DNA of 64,000 nt. Origin: JALORV01 sp035429805 (GTDB lineage Bacteria > Pseudomonadota > Gammaproteobacteria > Burkholderiales > Burkholderiaceae_F). Position 1 is the stretch's first letter. Every line of letters starts with the position of its first letter. The translations under genes were made by a program, and so were the position numbers. Location: NCBI GenBank assembly GCA_035429805.1, contig DAOMFL010000008.1, positions 17,041 through 81,040 on the forward strand, read 5' to 3'. Positions 20,165-28,603 of this stretch are shown here, in pieces. A model generated the notes under the pieces. The model worked only from the letters and a program-made list of their open reading frames with translations, had not been told where the DNA came from and searched no databases.

Positions 20165-22178
20165 CTGCGCCCCTCCGGCGGCGGCGCACCCACCACAGCA
20201 GGGCACCGGCCGCCGCGGCCATCGACAGGAATTCAGGTTCCGGGGTGCTCGGCACCGCGCCGACCGCGAGTTCACTGACGCCCTCCGGCAGCGGCTGCGG
20301 TTGATCGACCGCGCGCTGTGTACCGGCGGGATTGCGCACGACCTGGTCGACCGCGATGAAGGACGTGTAGTCGGTCAGCAGGCCGTACTTCAATCCGAGC
20401 GCGGTGATGTCCTGCGCGGCCGCGCTGTCGCTGACCAGCTTCTGATAATCGCCCAGCGTGGCGATGCGACTGCGCGCCCACAGCGTGGCGAGCGCGCGCG
20501 TGTCGCTGTCGGCGATCCGGCTCGAAGCGATGTCGATCGAATGCCGGTAGAGGCCAGTCGCGGTCTGACCCGAGACCTCGATCGTGCCGGTGGGCCGTCC
20601 GCGGAATTTGCCGGTCAGCACCAGCGGACGACGCGCGAAGAGATCGGGCAACTGCGGCGGATCGACGTCGTAGGCGTCGAAATCGCGAAAGGCCACGCGG
20701 ATCTTCGTCAGCAGCGGAGCCTCGATGTAGGCGCGGAAGCGGTCGGCCTCGACTGCGGCCTGCGCCGGGTTCAGCACGACGAAGGCCTCGCCGCGACCGG
20801 CGCGCGCGAGCCCTTCGATCAGCAATCGATTGACCGACGACCCGATACCGAAGGCGAACACGTTCGCCTGGCCGAGGTTGGCGCGGATCAGGTCCATCGC
20901 CTCCTTCTCGATGGAGACATAGCCGTCGGTGATGACGACGAAGCTGCGCGTGCGGTCGGGATCGGCGGGCAGCGCCAGCGCGGCGCGCAGCGCGGCGAGC
21001 AGCTCGGTCGAGCCGCTGCCGCGCTGGCCGTTGACGAAGCGTGTTGCGGCGTCGACGTTCTCTCGCGTTGCCGGCAGCGACTGCCGCGACAGCATCGAGT
21101 GACCGCCGGCAAACGGAATGATGTTGAAGGTATCGGTGGGACGCAGGTTCGCGACCAGGCCGCGCAGCAGCGTCTTGGCCGTTTCGATCGGAAAGCCGTG
21201 CATCGAACCCGAGACGTCGAGCACGAACACGTACTCGCGCGGCAGGATCGCCTCTGCGGGCACACGCGCCGGCGGCTCGATCATCGCCATGAAGAAGCTT
21301 TCGTCCTGGCCCTCGTGCACCAGCACGCCGGAAGCGATCTCGCGGCCGGCGAGGCGGTACTCGAGCACGATGTCGCGGTTCGCGTGCTCGGTGGCGGCGG
21401 ACAGCGTCGCGCGGACGTTCCGGCCGCCGGTGCGATCGACCGTGAAGCGATGGGTCGGCGAGGCGAGATCCTGTACCGGGATGGGGCTGGTGAGCTCAAC
21501 GGACATCGCGAGCGGCGCCTTCGGCGCCGCTCCCGCACGCAGCGTCGGCTGTGCGATCCAGGTCTCGCTCCGGTGGCTCTCCTGCTGGGGTGCGCCGTTG
21601 TAGCGGGGCCCGACGACGGTCGGATACACGAAGCGGTAGAGTCCGTCGGTCGGGACCAGGGTTTCGCTGTAGTGCAATTCGACGTCGATCTCGTCGCCCG
21701 GCATCAGATTTGCGATCGACATCTGAAACACGTTGGGCCGGTGCTGCTCCAGCAGCGAAGCGCTCTTGCCGGCCTGCCGGGCATCCTCGTACTCGCGCCG
21801 CGCGGCCTGCTTCTCGCGGATCTGCGCCTGCACCACGCGGTTGCCGACGCGCATCGTCAGCGCGGTGACAGCGGCGCGCGTCGAAGCTGGAAACACATAG
21901 CGCGCCTCGAGCGGCTGAGTGCCTTCATTGCGGTAGCGCTGCGTGACGCGTACGTCAGCGATCAGGCCGCTCACGTTCACGTCGACCGCGGTGGACTTCA
22001 GTGGCAGCGCGTCGACGCCGGGTTCGGCGTGGTCGACAACGAAGTACGGCGACAGCGTGCGTTCGGGGCTGGCGTCGCGCTCGGCGGTGGGGGCCTGAGC
22101 GGCCGCCGGCAGCGTGGCCAGCATGGCGGCGGCGGCGAGCGCCGTCAGCGCCCGGTGCAGCATGGGCAGAGCGTGCAT
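20154..22178 (-). CDS. VIT and VWA domain protein with PEP-CTERM-type sorting tail
   Basis: A 674-residue exported protein and probable exosortase substrate. A signal peptide (residues 1-28, ending AAAQA) leads to a VIT domain (about 45-170), a linker and a VWA domain whose metal-ion site DVSGSMHG begins at Asp321. A beta-rich region follows. The C-terminus has PEPE at residues 646-649, a hydrophobic stretch (FLSMAAAAGALLWWV) and five arginines, the classic tripartite PEP-CTERM layout. VIT/VWA proteins are also the targets of proteobacterial dedicated sortases. It may act at the cell surface as an adhesion or sensing protein; that is inference. It starts 12 bases after the VIT-like gene. Confidence 0.9.
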   Translation of the reverse strand: MHALPMLHRALTALAAAAMLATLPAAAQAPTAERDASPERTLSPYFVVDHAEPGVDALPLKSTAVDVNVSGLIADVRVTQRYRNEGTQPLEARYVFPASTRAAVTALTMRVGNRVVQAQIREKQAARREYEDARQAGKSASLLEQHRPNVFQMSIANLMPGDEIDVELHYSETLVPTDGLYRFVYPTVVGPRYNGAPQQESHRSETWIAQPTLRAGAAPKAPLAMSVELTSPIPVQDLASPTHRFTVDRTGGRNVRATLSAATEHANRDIVLEYRLAGREIASGVLVHEGQDESFFMAMIEPPARVPAEAILPREYVFVLDVSGSMHGFPIETAKTLLRGLVANLRPTDTFNIIPFAGGHSMLSRQSLPATRENVDAATRFVNGQRGSGSTELLAALRAALALPADPDRTRSFVVITDGYVSIEKEAMDLIRANLGQANVFAFGIGSSVNRLLIEGLARAGRGEAFVVLNPAQAAVEADRFRAYIEAPLLTKIRVAFRDFDAYDVDPPQLPDLFARRPLVLTGKFRGRPTGTIEVSGQTATGLYRHSIDIASSRIADSDTRALATLWARSRIATLGDYQKLVSDSAAAQDITALGLKYGLLTDYTSFIAVDQVVRNPAGTQRAVDQPQPLPEGVSELAVGAVPSTPEPEFLSMAAAAGALLWWVRRRRRGADAQ

Positions 22179-22190
22179 GCGCGGGCTCCG

Positions 22191-23045
22191 TCAATGCGCC
22201 GTGTCGGCCAGCTTCGCCGCTCCGGCGTCGCGCCCGACGATCGGCAGCGTCGTCCACAGAACGGCGCCATCGGCGTGCACTTCGATTTCAACGGCGCCGG
22301 CCGCAAGCTGCGCTGTCACCTCGGCGGCCGTGACCGGGATCACGTAGGCGCTGCCCGCCTCGACCGTGCCGAGCGCGTACTGTCGCGACGGAGCGTCTGC
22401 CGGACGCAGCGTGACGGTTGCCGCGCCGGTGGCGGTCGGCGGGATGACCACGACGTAGCCGCCCTCGGGCTGGTCGATCAGCAGGGCCTGTGGCCGCATC
22501 GGAGCGACCGTGGCGGGCAGGGCGACGCGCCAGGCGTGGCCGGCCGGCCGCAGCGTTTCTGTGGCGACGACGTCGATCGTGGCGCGCTGGCCCGGCGGCA
22601 GTTGCATCAGCTCGGCGATGACCTCGTCGGCGCCGGGTCGCGCGTGGCCCGTGTCCGGGACGTCCACGTTGCCGCAGCCCCCGTCGAGCAGTTCGAGTGA
22701 TCGACCGTCGCGCGTGACCGACACGCTGTCGACGCCATCGGACGCGGCCGGCAGGTGCCGGCCGAGATCGACCGTGGTGGCCGTGTCATTGCGTACCGTC
22801 TGCGTGACGCGCAGGTCTGCAAGCAGTCCGAGCAGGCGCATCTCGAAGGCGCCATCGACCAGGTGCAGCGGCCGCAGCGCAGGCGGCCTAGGCGGCGCGA
22901 CCTCGGCGGCCGGCGCGATCTGCGCGGCGGGAACCGCGCCCTGCAGGTCGGCCGCGGTTGCGGTGCCGATCGGCGCCATGAACAGCAGTGCGGCAAGTTC
23001 GGCCGCCGTCGACATGCCGTCGCGTATCAAGTGCAGGGTTGACAT
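22191..23045 (-). CDS. Exported VIT-like protein, first gene of the exosortase operon
   Basis: A 284-residue predicted exported protein. The middle (about residues 65-175) has the pattern of a VIT domain: LLGLLADLRVTQTVRND parallels LIADVRVTQRYRNE in the neighbouring VIT/VWA protein, and LPPGQRATIDVVATETL matches its MPGDEIDVELHYSETL. It has no VWA domain and no sorting tail. Two cysteines may be absent from the mature core except in GGCGNVD. The start follows GAGGA with good spacing. As the leading gene it lies 98 bp downstream of the CreB-like site. Function is unknown; it may partner or cap the VIT/VWA protein. Confidence 0.72.
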   Translation of the reverse strand: MSTLHLIRDGMSTAAELAALLFMAPIGTATAADLQGAVPAAQIAPAAEVAPPRPPALRPLHLVDGAFEMRLLGLLADLRVTQTVRNDTATTVDLGRHLPAASDGVDSVSVTRDGRSLELLDGGCGNVDVPDTGHARPGADEVIAELMQLPPGQRATIDVVATETLRPAGHAWRVALPATVAPMRPQALLIDQPEGGYVVVIPPTATGAATVTLRPADAPSRQYALGTVEAGSAYVIPVTAAEVTAQLAAGAVEIEVHADGAVLWTTLPIVGRDAGAAKLADTAH

Positions 23046-23142
23046 CGTCGTGTCCTCGTTGGTCCGTGGGCCCGCGGAGCGGGTACGGAGCGAACGATCC
23101 GCGGCTCCCGAGAAACCCGTGCGAAGGCCGGCTGCCGGGCGT

Positions 23143-23158
23143 GTGAAGACCGTGTGAA
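23143..23158 (-). promoter_or_regulatory. CreB-type tag (TTCAC-N6-TTCAC) before the exosortase operon
   Basis: On the minus strand this reads TTCAC, six bases, TTCAC, the direct-repeat recognition pattern published for CreB in enterobacteria. On the plus strand it is part of a tandem 11-base repeat (23140-23150 and 23151-23161, identical). It lies 98 bp upstream of the VIT-like start and 133 bp upstream of the divergent gene at 23291. A perfect 12-base palindrome, GGCCGATCGGCC, sits seven bases away at 23168-23179. No clear -10 box could be fixed. CreB and CreC are encoded at 27.1-29.3 kb. Confidence 0.6.
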
Positions 23159-23290
23159 GACGCGGTCGGCCGATCGGCCTATGCCGGATGTCGGTGGCGT
23201 TTAGGCCGGCTGTCGAATGGTCTGCGCGCCGGGCTGCGCCGACGATTCGATCCGCGGCAGTACCAACCGTCCCAGGTCGCGGAGGTTCTG

Positions 23291-23590
23291 ATGCGCAGCA
23301 AGATCGAAGGCTCCGTGCACCCGTCAGAAGATGTCATTCGCAATGCGCAACTGGCATGCGGCCTGCGCGCATTGGCGGCCACGTTGATCGTCGGCGGCAT
23401 CGTCATCGCAGCCCTGCAAACCGAGGGTTCATCGTCCGGTGCGATGCCCGTCGAGACTCCGAGCGGACAGGTGGACCCGAATCGGGCAGCCGCTGGAGTG
23501 ACTCCCACGGGTGTGCCGCCGGCGCGGCAGGGAACCCGGGTTGAGCCGGCGCTCGAACGCCTGGACCGGGCAATGGAGCAGCAAGGATGA
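23291..23590 (+). CDS. Small membrane protein of unknown function
   Basis: A 99-residue protein with a charged N-terminus, one membrane helix (about residues 27-43, LRALAATLIVGGIVIAA) and a Pro/Gly/Thr-rich tail that should be periplasmic. A strong GGAGG ribosome site precedes the ATG. It is divergent from the exosortase operon across a 245-bp intergenic region and is followed by another small exported protein, so the two may be co-transcribed. I recognise no family. Confidence 0.6.
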   Translation: MRSKIEGSVHPSEDVIRNAQLACGLRALAATLIVGGIVIAALQTEGSSSGAMPVETPSGQVDPNRAAAGVTPTGVPPARQGTRVEPALERLDRAMEQQG

Positions 23591-23627
23591 CACCGTGTCG
23601 ATGCGCGGTCGTTGCCGGAGTTCCGGG

Positions 23628-24011
23628 ATGAAGCCGTTGCTTGCGGTGGTCGGTGCCTGCGCATGGGTGTCGGCTGCGGGCGCGGCGCCGGCGGTCGTGG
23701 GAGACGACGCGTGCACGTACTACGCCGTCGACGTCGCAGCCTTCGCCACCTGCGACGAAAGCGGGGTTGCGATGCCGGAAGACGTGCCGCTCGCGATCGA
23801 TGCGCCGCTGGCCGAAGACTCTGTGTCCGTCGCCAGCCGCACCTTCGAGGCCCTCGACGTGGATACGCGCAGGGCCGTCTGCGACACCATCATCGATGGC
23901 TACGAGGGCGAACTCGGCCCCGGCGGGCAGCGTCCGCTCGACGGCTGGATGGACGCAGGTCTGCCGTGGACTGCCCGAGTGAACGCGGATCTGGTCAGCA
24001 CGGAACGCTGA
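23628..24011 (+). CDS. Small exported protein of unknown function
   Basis: A 127-residue protein with a signal peptide (MKPLLAVVGACAWVSAAGAA, cleavage near APA) and an acidic mature part containing three cysteines (CTYYAVD, ATCDES and RRAVCDT) that could form a disulphide. I took the ATG at 23628, preceded by CCGGAG; an in-frame ATG at 23601 would lengthen the N-terminus. It follows the small membrane protein by 37 bases and ends just before a hairpin with eight T residues. No family is recognised. Confidence 0.6.
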   Translation: MKPLLAVVGACAWVSAAGAAPAVVGDDACTYYAVDVAAFATCDESGVAMPEDVPLAIDAPLAEDSVSVASRTFEALDVDTRRAVCDTIIDGYEGELGPGGQRPLDGWMDAGLPWTARVNADLVSTER

Positions 24012-24029
24012 CGACAAGGCTCCCTGGCA

Positions 24030-24076
24030 CTCCAGGTGTGCTGGACCTCACGGCCCGGTCGCCTGGAGTTTTTTTT
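24030..24076 (+). terminator. Rho-independent terminator overlapping the NarL-type regulator end
   Basis: CTCCAGG (24030-24036) pairs with CCTGGAG (24062-24068), followed by eight T residues (24069-24076). It terminates the plus-strand small-protein genes. The same bases encode the last residues of the opposite-strand regulator (AQKKLQATGP), the T-run being its two lysine codons. Confidence 0.6.
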
Positions 24077-24737
24077 GCGCAGCGACGACGGCTTCAGTGC
24101 GATTGCGGACTCCGAGTGCACGAAAGATGGCCAGAAGATGCACCTTGACCGTCCCTTCCGACAGTCCCAGTTCGCGCGCAATCGATTTGTTGGGCCGGCC
24201 CTGCGCGAGCAGCCTCAGCACCTCGGTCTGCCGCGCCGTCAGGCCGTATCCGGGCGCGCCGCCCGACGCGTCGGCCGCCGCTGTCACTGCAGTGCCATTG
24301 GCTGCCAGGAACCGCAGCGGCGCATAGGTGCCGCCAGAAAGCACCAGGCGCACGGCCTGCAACACAACGGCAGCAGAGTCTGACTTCGGAATGAACCCGG
24401 CCACGCCGCTATCGACCAGCGCGCGCACGAGCGCGGGCGATTCCTCCGCAGAGACGACGATGAGTGGAAGTGTCGGGCAGCGTGCGCGCAGCCGCCGGAT
24501 CCAGGGAACGCCGTCGGATCCCGGCATGTGCAGGTCGAGCAGTGCGAGATCGGGGTCATCGTCCACAAGTCGCTCGACATCGGCGGCTGTGCCGCCTTCC
24601 AGCCACTCGACGCCATCCGCCAGCGAACCCAGCGCATGACGCATCGCCAACCGGACCATTTCGTGGTCGTCGGCCAGCAGGATCCTCAGGCCGGGACTGG
24701 CAGCACCGGAGTCCGGGCGGTAAGGTGCGTTCATCAT
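24048..24737 (-). CDS. NarL/LuxR-type two-component response regulator
   Basis: A 229-residue response regulator with a receiver domain (about 15-135) and a LuxR-type helix-turn-helix (about 165-225). Visible residues are the acidic pair in LLADDHE, the phospho-acceptor Asp68 in LALLDLHMPG, and the lysine in GFIPKSDS. The HTH is LTARQTEVLRLLAQGRPNKSIARELGLSE. The start is one of two adjacent ATG codons (24737 or 24734), neither with a good ribosome site. It is divergent, 62 bases apart, from a hybrid kinase gene that is its most likely partner. Confidence 0.88.
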   Translation of the reverse strand: MMNAPYRPDSGAASPGLRILLADDHEMVRLAMRHALGSLADGVEWLEGGTAADVERLVDDDPDLALLDLHMPGSDGVPWIRRLRARCPTLPLIVVSAEESPALVRALVDSGVAGFIPKSDSAAVVLQAVRLVLSGGTYAPLRFLAANGTAVTAAADASGGAPGYGLTARQTEVLRLLAQGRPNKSIARELGLSEGTVKVHLLAIFRALGVRNRTEAVVAAQKKLQATGP

Positions 24738-24799
24738 CGCGACGCAAACATACGCCTGTGGCGACATCGCGGGCAAGCCGAGAAAATGGAGTGGGTGAC

Positions 24800-27136
24800 G
24801 TGAAGATTCACGCGGCCAGGGGCCTCGCGACCCGGGCGCTGCTGCTCCTTGCTGCTCTGGTTGCCGCCGGCTGCGATCTTGCGGCGCGGCCCGATGTCGA
24901 ACGACTGGTCTCCGCCCGCACGGCGGACGGCCAGGCGCTCGAACTGCCGCATTCCTGGCCACGAGGCACCTTTGTCCAGGGCCAGGCCATCCAGGTGCCG
25001 TTTCACCGAAACGACCTGTCGGACTCGGTCGGGGTGTTTCTCGGCCCCACCTCGGTCGTATTCCGGGCGACGGTGAACGGCACGTTTGTTTACGAGAACG
25101 GCGATGCCGAGTCGCCCGGGATCAACTATTCCAGCTACCGCGCCAGACCGAGCTTTCGGATTCCGGCGAGCCTGCTCAAGGCCGGAGAGAACGTTCTCGA
25201 ATTCAGGGTGTTCTCATCTCCCCAGACGCACTACTACGAGTTCGGCCGCGTCTACGTCGGCGGCGATGATGCGATCGAGCGCACCGTCGTCCGCTGGTTC
25301 TTCGCGTTTCATGTCGGTCCGATGATGATCGGCATCGTGCTGCTCGCGGTCGGTCTGGTCGCACTTGGCCTGTGGCGCGGCCGTCGCGACAGCGAGCTGT
25401 TCCTGCTGCTGGCGTCCGGTTCGCTGCTGTGGGCGCTGCAGATCGGGATGTACCAGTCGCCGACCCGTTTGCTGCCCTGGCCGCACTGGTCGGTGATCGT
25501 GCTCGCCCTGTATGCCTGGTTTCCGGCTCTGATCGGGATCTTCTTCCTGCGCTTTGCCTATCGCCGGTCGCGGATCCTCGAGCGATTCGCGATCGCGCTG
25601 GCGGTCGTGGCGGCGCCGCTGCTGTATGCCGGCTTTCATTTCGATGCCGCGCCGCTGGTGTCCATTGCGTTGCGCTTCTGCGTGCTCGTCTTTATTTCGA
25701 TCGCGCTGGTGGCGCTGCTTCTCTATGCCCTCCAGCTCCGCACGGTGACCGGTTACACGCTGTTCGCGATGGGGGCGATCTGCGTTGCCGTCGCGATCCG
25801 GGACTACGTGCTCTCGCTGTTGCCGGGCACCGACGAGATGCTCGCTCTGAATCCGTATTCCGGCGTCGCCCTGCTGCTGTTTGCGGGCTGGATGCTGCTC
25901 GAGCGCTATCACAAGGCGTACGCGGACTTCGAGATGCTGAACCGCGATCTCGAATATCGCGTCGATCAGGCCAATATCGAGCTGCATCGGCGGCTGGAGC
26001 AGGTCGAGGCGGCGCGTGCTGCGGCGGAGCAGGCGAATGTCGCCAAGTCACGTTTCTTCGCCGCTGCCAGCCATGACCTGCGTCAGCCTCTGCATTCACT
26101 CGGGCTGTTTGCGAGCGCGCTGCGCGACGTCGTGGGGACTGACCAGGGACGCGATGTGGCGCGGCGCGTCGGCGACTCGATCGGAGCGCTCGACCGGCTG
26201 TTCGACGAATTGCTCGATGTTTCGCGTCTCGACGCCGGCGTCGTGGAAGTGCGACGCAGCAACCTGGCGCTGCAGCCGATGTTCGATCGGCTCGACAGCG
26301 AGTTCTCGAACGACGCCTCCATCCGCGGCCTGCGCCTGCGGTTCGTGCCGACCGGCCTCGCGGTGAACTCCGACCGCACGCTGCTCGAGCGCGTGCTGAG
26401 GAACCTGGTTTCCAACGCGCTGCGCTACACCCAGGCCGGTGGCGTGCTCGTCGGTGCGCGCCGGCGCGGACCGCGGGTCGTGGTGCAGGTGTGGGACACC
26501 GGCGTCGGCATCGCCGACGACCAGCGCTCGCTGATCTTCGACGAGTTCTACCAGGTCGGGAACCCCGGGCGCGATCGGCGCAAGGGGCTCGGCCTCGGGC
26601 TGGCGATCGTGCGACGGCTGACCGTGCTGCTGGATCATCCCCTGGGCTTTCGCTCCGTCGTGGGCCGTGGTTCGTGCTTCGAGGTGTCGCTGCCCGCGGC
26701 CGACGGGCCCGTCGAGAGCGGTACGGCAGACGACAGCGCCGCGACGCACGCCGCATTCAGCGGGGCGCGGGCGCTCGTGGTCGACGACGATCTCGACATC
26801 TGCGAAGCAACGCGCCGCCTGCTGCAGTCATGGGGTCTCGAAGTCCGCACGGTGCGGGGCCCGGAGGATGCGCTGGCGGCCGTGCGCGAAGGGTTCGTGC
26901 CCAGCGTGCTGTTGGTCGACTTGCGGCTCGGCGAGTCGGTCGACGGCGTGGGCGTCGTCGAACGGCTCCGGAAGCTGCTCGGCGCGAGCGTTCCGGCACT
27001 GCTGATTTCCGGCGACACCGGGGCGCGGGAGCTGACGCGTGTGAAGGAAAGCGGTCTGATGCTGCTGACGAAACCCGTGGCGCCGGCGCGCCTGCGCAGC
27101 GCACTGCACGCCCTGCTGGCCCCGATTGCGCCCTGA
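24800..27136 (+). CDS. Hybrid histidine kinase with a 7TM-DISM-type sensor
   Basis: A 778-residue membrane sensor. The N-terminus looks like a lipoprotein signal (LLLLAALVAAG followed by Cys). It is followed by a beta-rich periplasmic region (about 30-160), seven membrane helices (about 172-372) and a coiled coil. A HisKA domain carries His425 in AASHDLRQPLH, and an ATPase domain has DTGVGIADDQ and KGLGLGLAIV. The C-terminal receiver domain has Asp707 in LLVDLRL. This order matches the 7TMR-DISM class of sensors. A GTG start follows GGAG. It probably phosphorylates the divergently encoded NarL-type regulator; the signal is unknown. Confidence 0.88.
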   Translation: MKIHAARGLATRALLLLAALVAAGCDLAARPDVERLVSARTADGQALELPHSWPRGTFVQGQAIQVPFHRNDLSDSVGVFLGPTSVVFRATVNGTFVYENGDAESPGINYSSYRARPSFRIPASLLKAGENVLEFRVFSSPQTHYYEFGRVYVGGDDAIERTVVRWFFAFHVGPMMIGIVLLAVGLVALGLWRGRRDSELFLLLASGSLLWALQIGMYQSPTRLLPWPHWSVIVLALYAWFPALIGIFFLRFAYRRSRILERFAIALAVVAAPLLYAGFHFDAAPLVSIALRFCVLVFISIALVALLLYALQLRTVTGYTLFAMGAICVAVAIRDYVLSLLPGTDEMLALNPYSGVALLLFAGWMLLERYHKAYADFEMLNRDLEYRVDQANIELHRRLEQVEAARAAAEQANVAKSRFFAAASHDLRQPLHSLGLFASALRDVVGTDQGRDVARRVGDSIGALDRLFDELLDVSRLDAGVVEVRRSNLALQPMFDRLDSEFSNDASIRGLRLRFVPTGLAVNSDRTLLERVLRNLVSNALRYTQAGGVLVGARRRGPRVVVQVWDTGVGIADDQRSLIFDEFYQVGNPGRDRRKGLGLGLAIVRRLTVLLDHPLGFRSVVGRGSCFEVSLPAADGPVESGTADDSAATHAAFSGARALVVDDDLDICEATRRLLQSWGLEVRTVRGPEDALAAVREGFVPSVLLVDLRLGESVDGVGVVERLRKLLGASVPALLISGDTGARELTRVKESGLMLLTKPVAPARLRSALHALLAPIAP

Positions 27137-27144
27137 GGCGCGTG

Positions 27145-28584
27145 TCAGCGCGGCAGCGCGCGCGGCAGGATCAGTGTCGCGACGGCACCGCCCTCCGGAT
27201 GGTTCGACAGCCGCGCGACACCGCCGTGCAGCACGGCGACCTCGCGCACGAACGCGAGCCCGAGTCCCGTGCCCTTGCGGCCCGTGTCCGGCCGCGGCAG
27301 CGAAAAGAACTTCTCGAACACGCGGTCGCGCGCGAACTCCGGCAGCCCCGGGCCATGGTCGCGCACCGTAAGTTCGACACGGCCGCGGCCGGCGTGTGCG
27401 TCGACTGTCACCGTGCCTTCGCGCGGCGAGAACTCGATCGCGTTGAGCACCAGGTTGGCCAGCGCGCGCTGCAGCAGGAAGCGGTCTCCCGAGACGACGA
27501 AGTCCGGATCGACGTCGACGAAGAGCTCGACATCGCGCCGTGTTGCGAGCGGCGCCATCTCCTCGCGCACGGTGTCGGCCAGCTGCGCCAGCGACACCGC
27601 TTCCCGCTGCTGCAGAGCACGCCTGCGCTCGAGACCCGACAGCTCGAGCATGCGTTCGACCAGGTCCTGCGCGCGTTTCACCTGCTCCTCGACGTTGCCG
27701 GCGAAACGCACGCGCGCGTCCTCCGGCAGCGGCTCGCGCAGCAGTTCGGCGGCGCCGCGAATGGCGGCCAGTGGGCTCTTGATCTCGTGCGTCAGCGCGG
27801 CGACGTATTCGTCGACGTAGCTCTTGCCGGCCAGCGCATCGCGCATGTCGAGGAAAGCGGTGCGCAGCGAGTTCCCGACCGAGCGGCCGTCGCCGGGACC
27901 TGCACGCAGCGCGCGCCAGACGTCGGTCACCAGCCCGAACGGCCGCACCAGCCATACCGTGACCATCAGCAGCAGCAGCGCGAAGGCCGCAACGGAGATG
28001 ACGCCGAAGATCACCAGCTTTTCGCGCGCATTGGTGATGAAGGGCGAGAATGCCGCAATCGGCTTGCCGACCCCGACCATGCCGACGATCTCGTCAGGCG
28101 CATCGGCGCTGACGCGCTCGCGGATCGCCGCGCCCACGTACATCACGGCCGAGGCAGGATCGGCGGCATCGACGAGTGTCGTGCGGGCGCCGTACTGGCC
28201 GGCGAGCGAGCGGCCGACGTCGCGCCATGCCCGGTAGTCCTTGCCGACGTCGCGTCCGGCCGAGTCGTACAGGACGATGCCGTTGGCATCGGTGACATAG
28301 ACGTGCAGATCGACACGCGTCTTGTCGACGCTGAAGATGCGGGCGTTGAGCGGGCGCTGGCCGAGCTGCTGCAGCGTGCGCTCCAGCTCCTCGGTCTGGA
28401 TCACGCCGCTGTAGGCCTGGCGCTCGAGCAGCGTCGCGAGCAGATTGGCTGTGTCGACCAGCGAGTCCTCGGCGGACTCGCGATAGCGCGGGTCGAGGTC
28501 GGCGCTGACCTGGTACAGCAGGAATACGACCGCCGCGACGTAGACGACGACGGCTCCAAGGAAGATGCGCGAGCGCCGTGACAT
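27145..28584 (-). CDS. creC: Two-component sensor histidine kinase CreC
   Basis: CreC is the membrane kinase of the carbon-source-responsive CreBC system. The 479-residue protein (E. coli 474) matches CreC through the periplasmic sensor: DTANLLATLLE, HVYVTDANGIVLYDSA and LAGQYGARTTL. These are followed by VGKPIAAFSPFI, a second membrane helix (near 212-234), a HAMP-like region and the phospho-acceptor His266 in ALTHEIKSPLAAIRGAAE. The ATP-binding boxes LANLVLNAIEF, DHGPGLP and GTGLGLAFVREVA follow. The ATG at 28584 lies 19 bases after creB. It ends eight bases from the hybrid kinase stop on the other strand. Confidence 0.93.
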   Translation of the reverse strand: MSRRSRIFLGAVVVYVAAVVFLLYQVSADLDPRYRESAEDSLVDTANLLATLLERQAYSGVIQTEELERTLQQLGQRPLNARIFSVDKTRVDLHVYVTDANGIVLYDSAGRDVGKDYRAWRDVGRSLAGQYGARTTLVDAADPASAVMYVGAAIRERVSADAPDEIVGMVGVGKPIAAFSPFITNAREKLVIFGVISVAAFALLLLMVTVWLVRPFGLVTDVWRALRAGPGDGRSVGNSLRTAFLDMRDALAGKSYVDEYVAALTHEIKSPLAAIRGAAELLREPLPEDARVRFAGNVEEQVKRAQDLVERMLELSGLERRRALQQREAVSLAQLADTVREEMAPLATRRDVELFVDVDPDFVVSGDRFLLQRALANLVLNAIEFSPREGTVTVDAHAGRGRVELTVRDHGPGLPEFARDRVFEKFFSLPRPDTGRKGTGLGLAFVREVAVLHGGVARLSNHPEGGAVATLILPRALPR

Positions 28585-28603
28585 CAGCGGCGCCCGAGGT
28601 CGG

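Noticed and set aside
20058..22700. Long plus-strand frame of about 880 codons over the VIT/VWA gene
   Set aside because: The minus-strand genes have signal peptides, motifs and start/stop overlaps; the plus-strand translation is an Arg/Gln/His-rich shadow.
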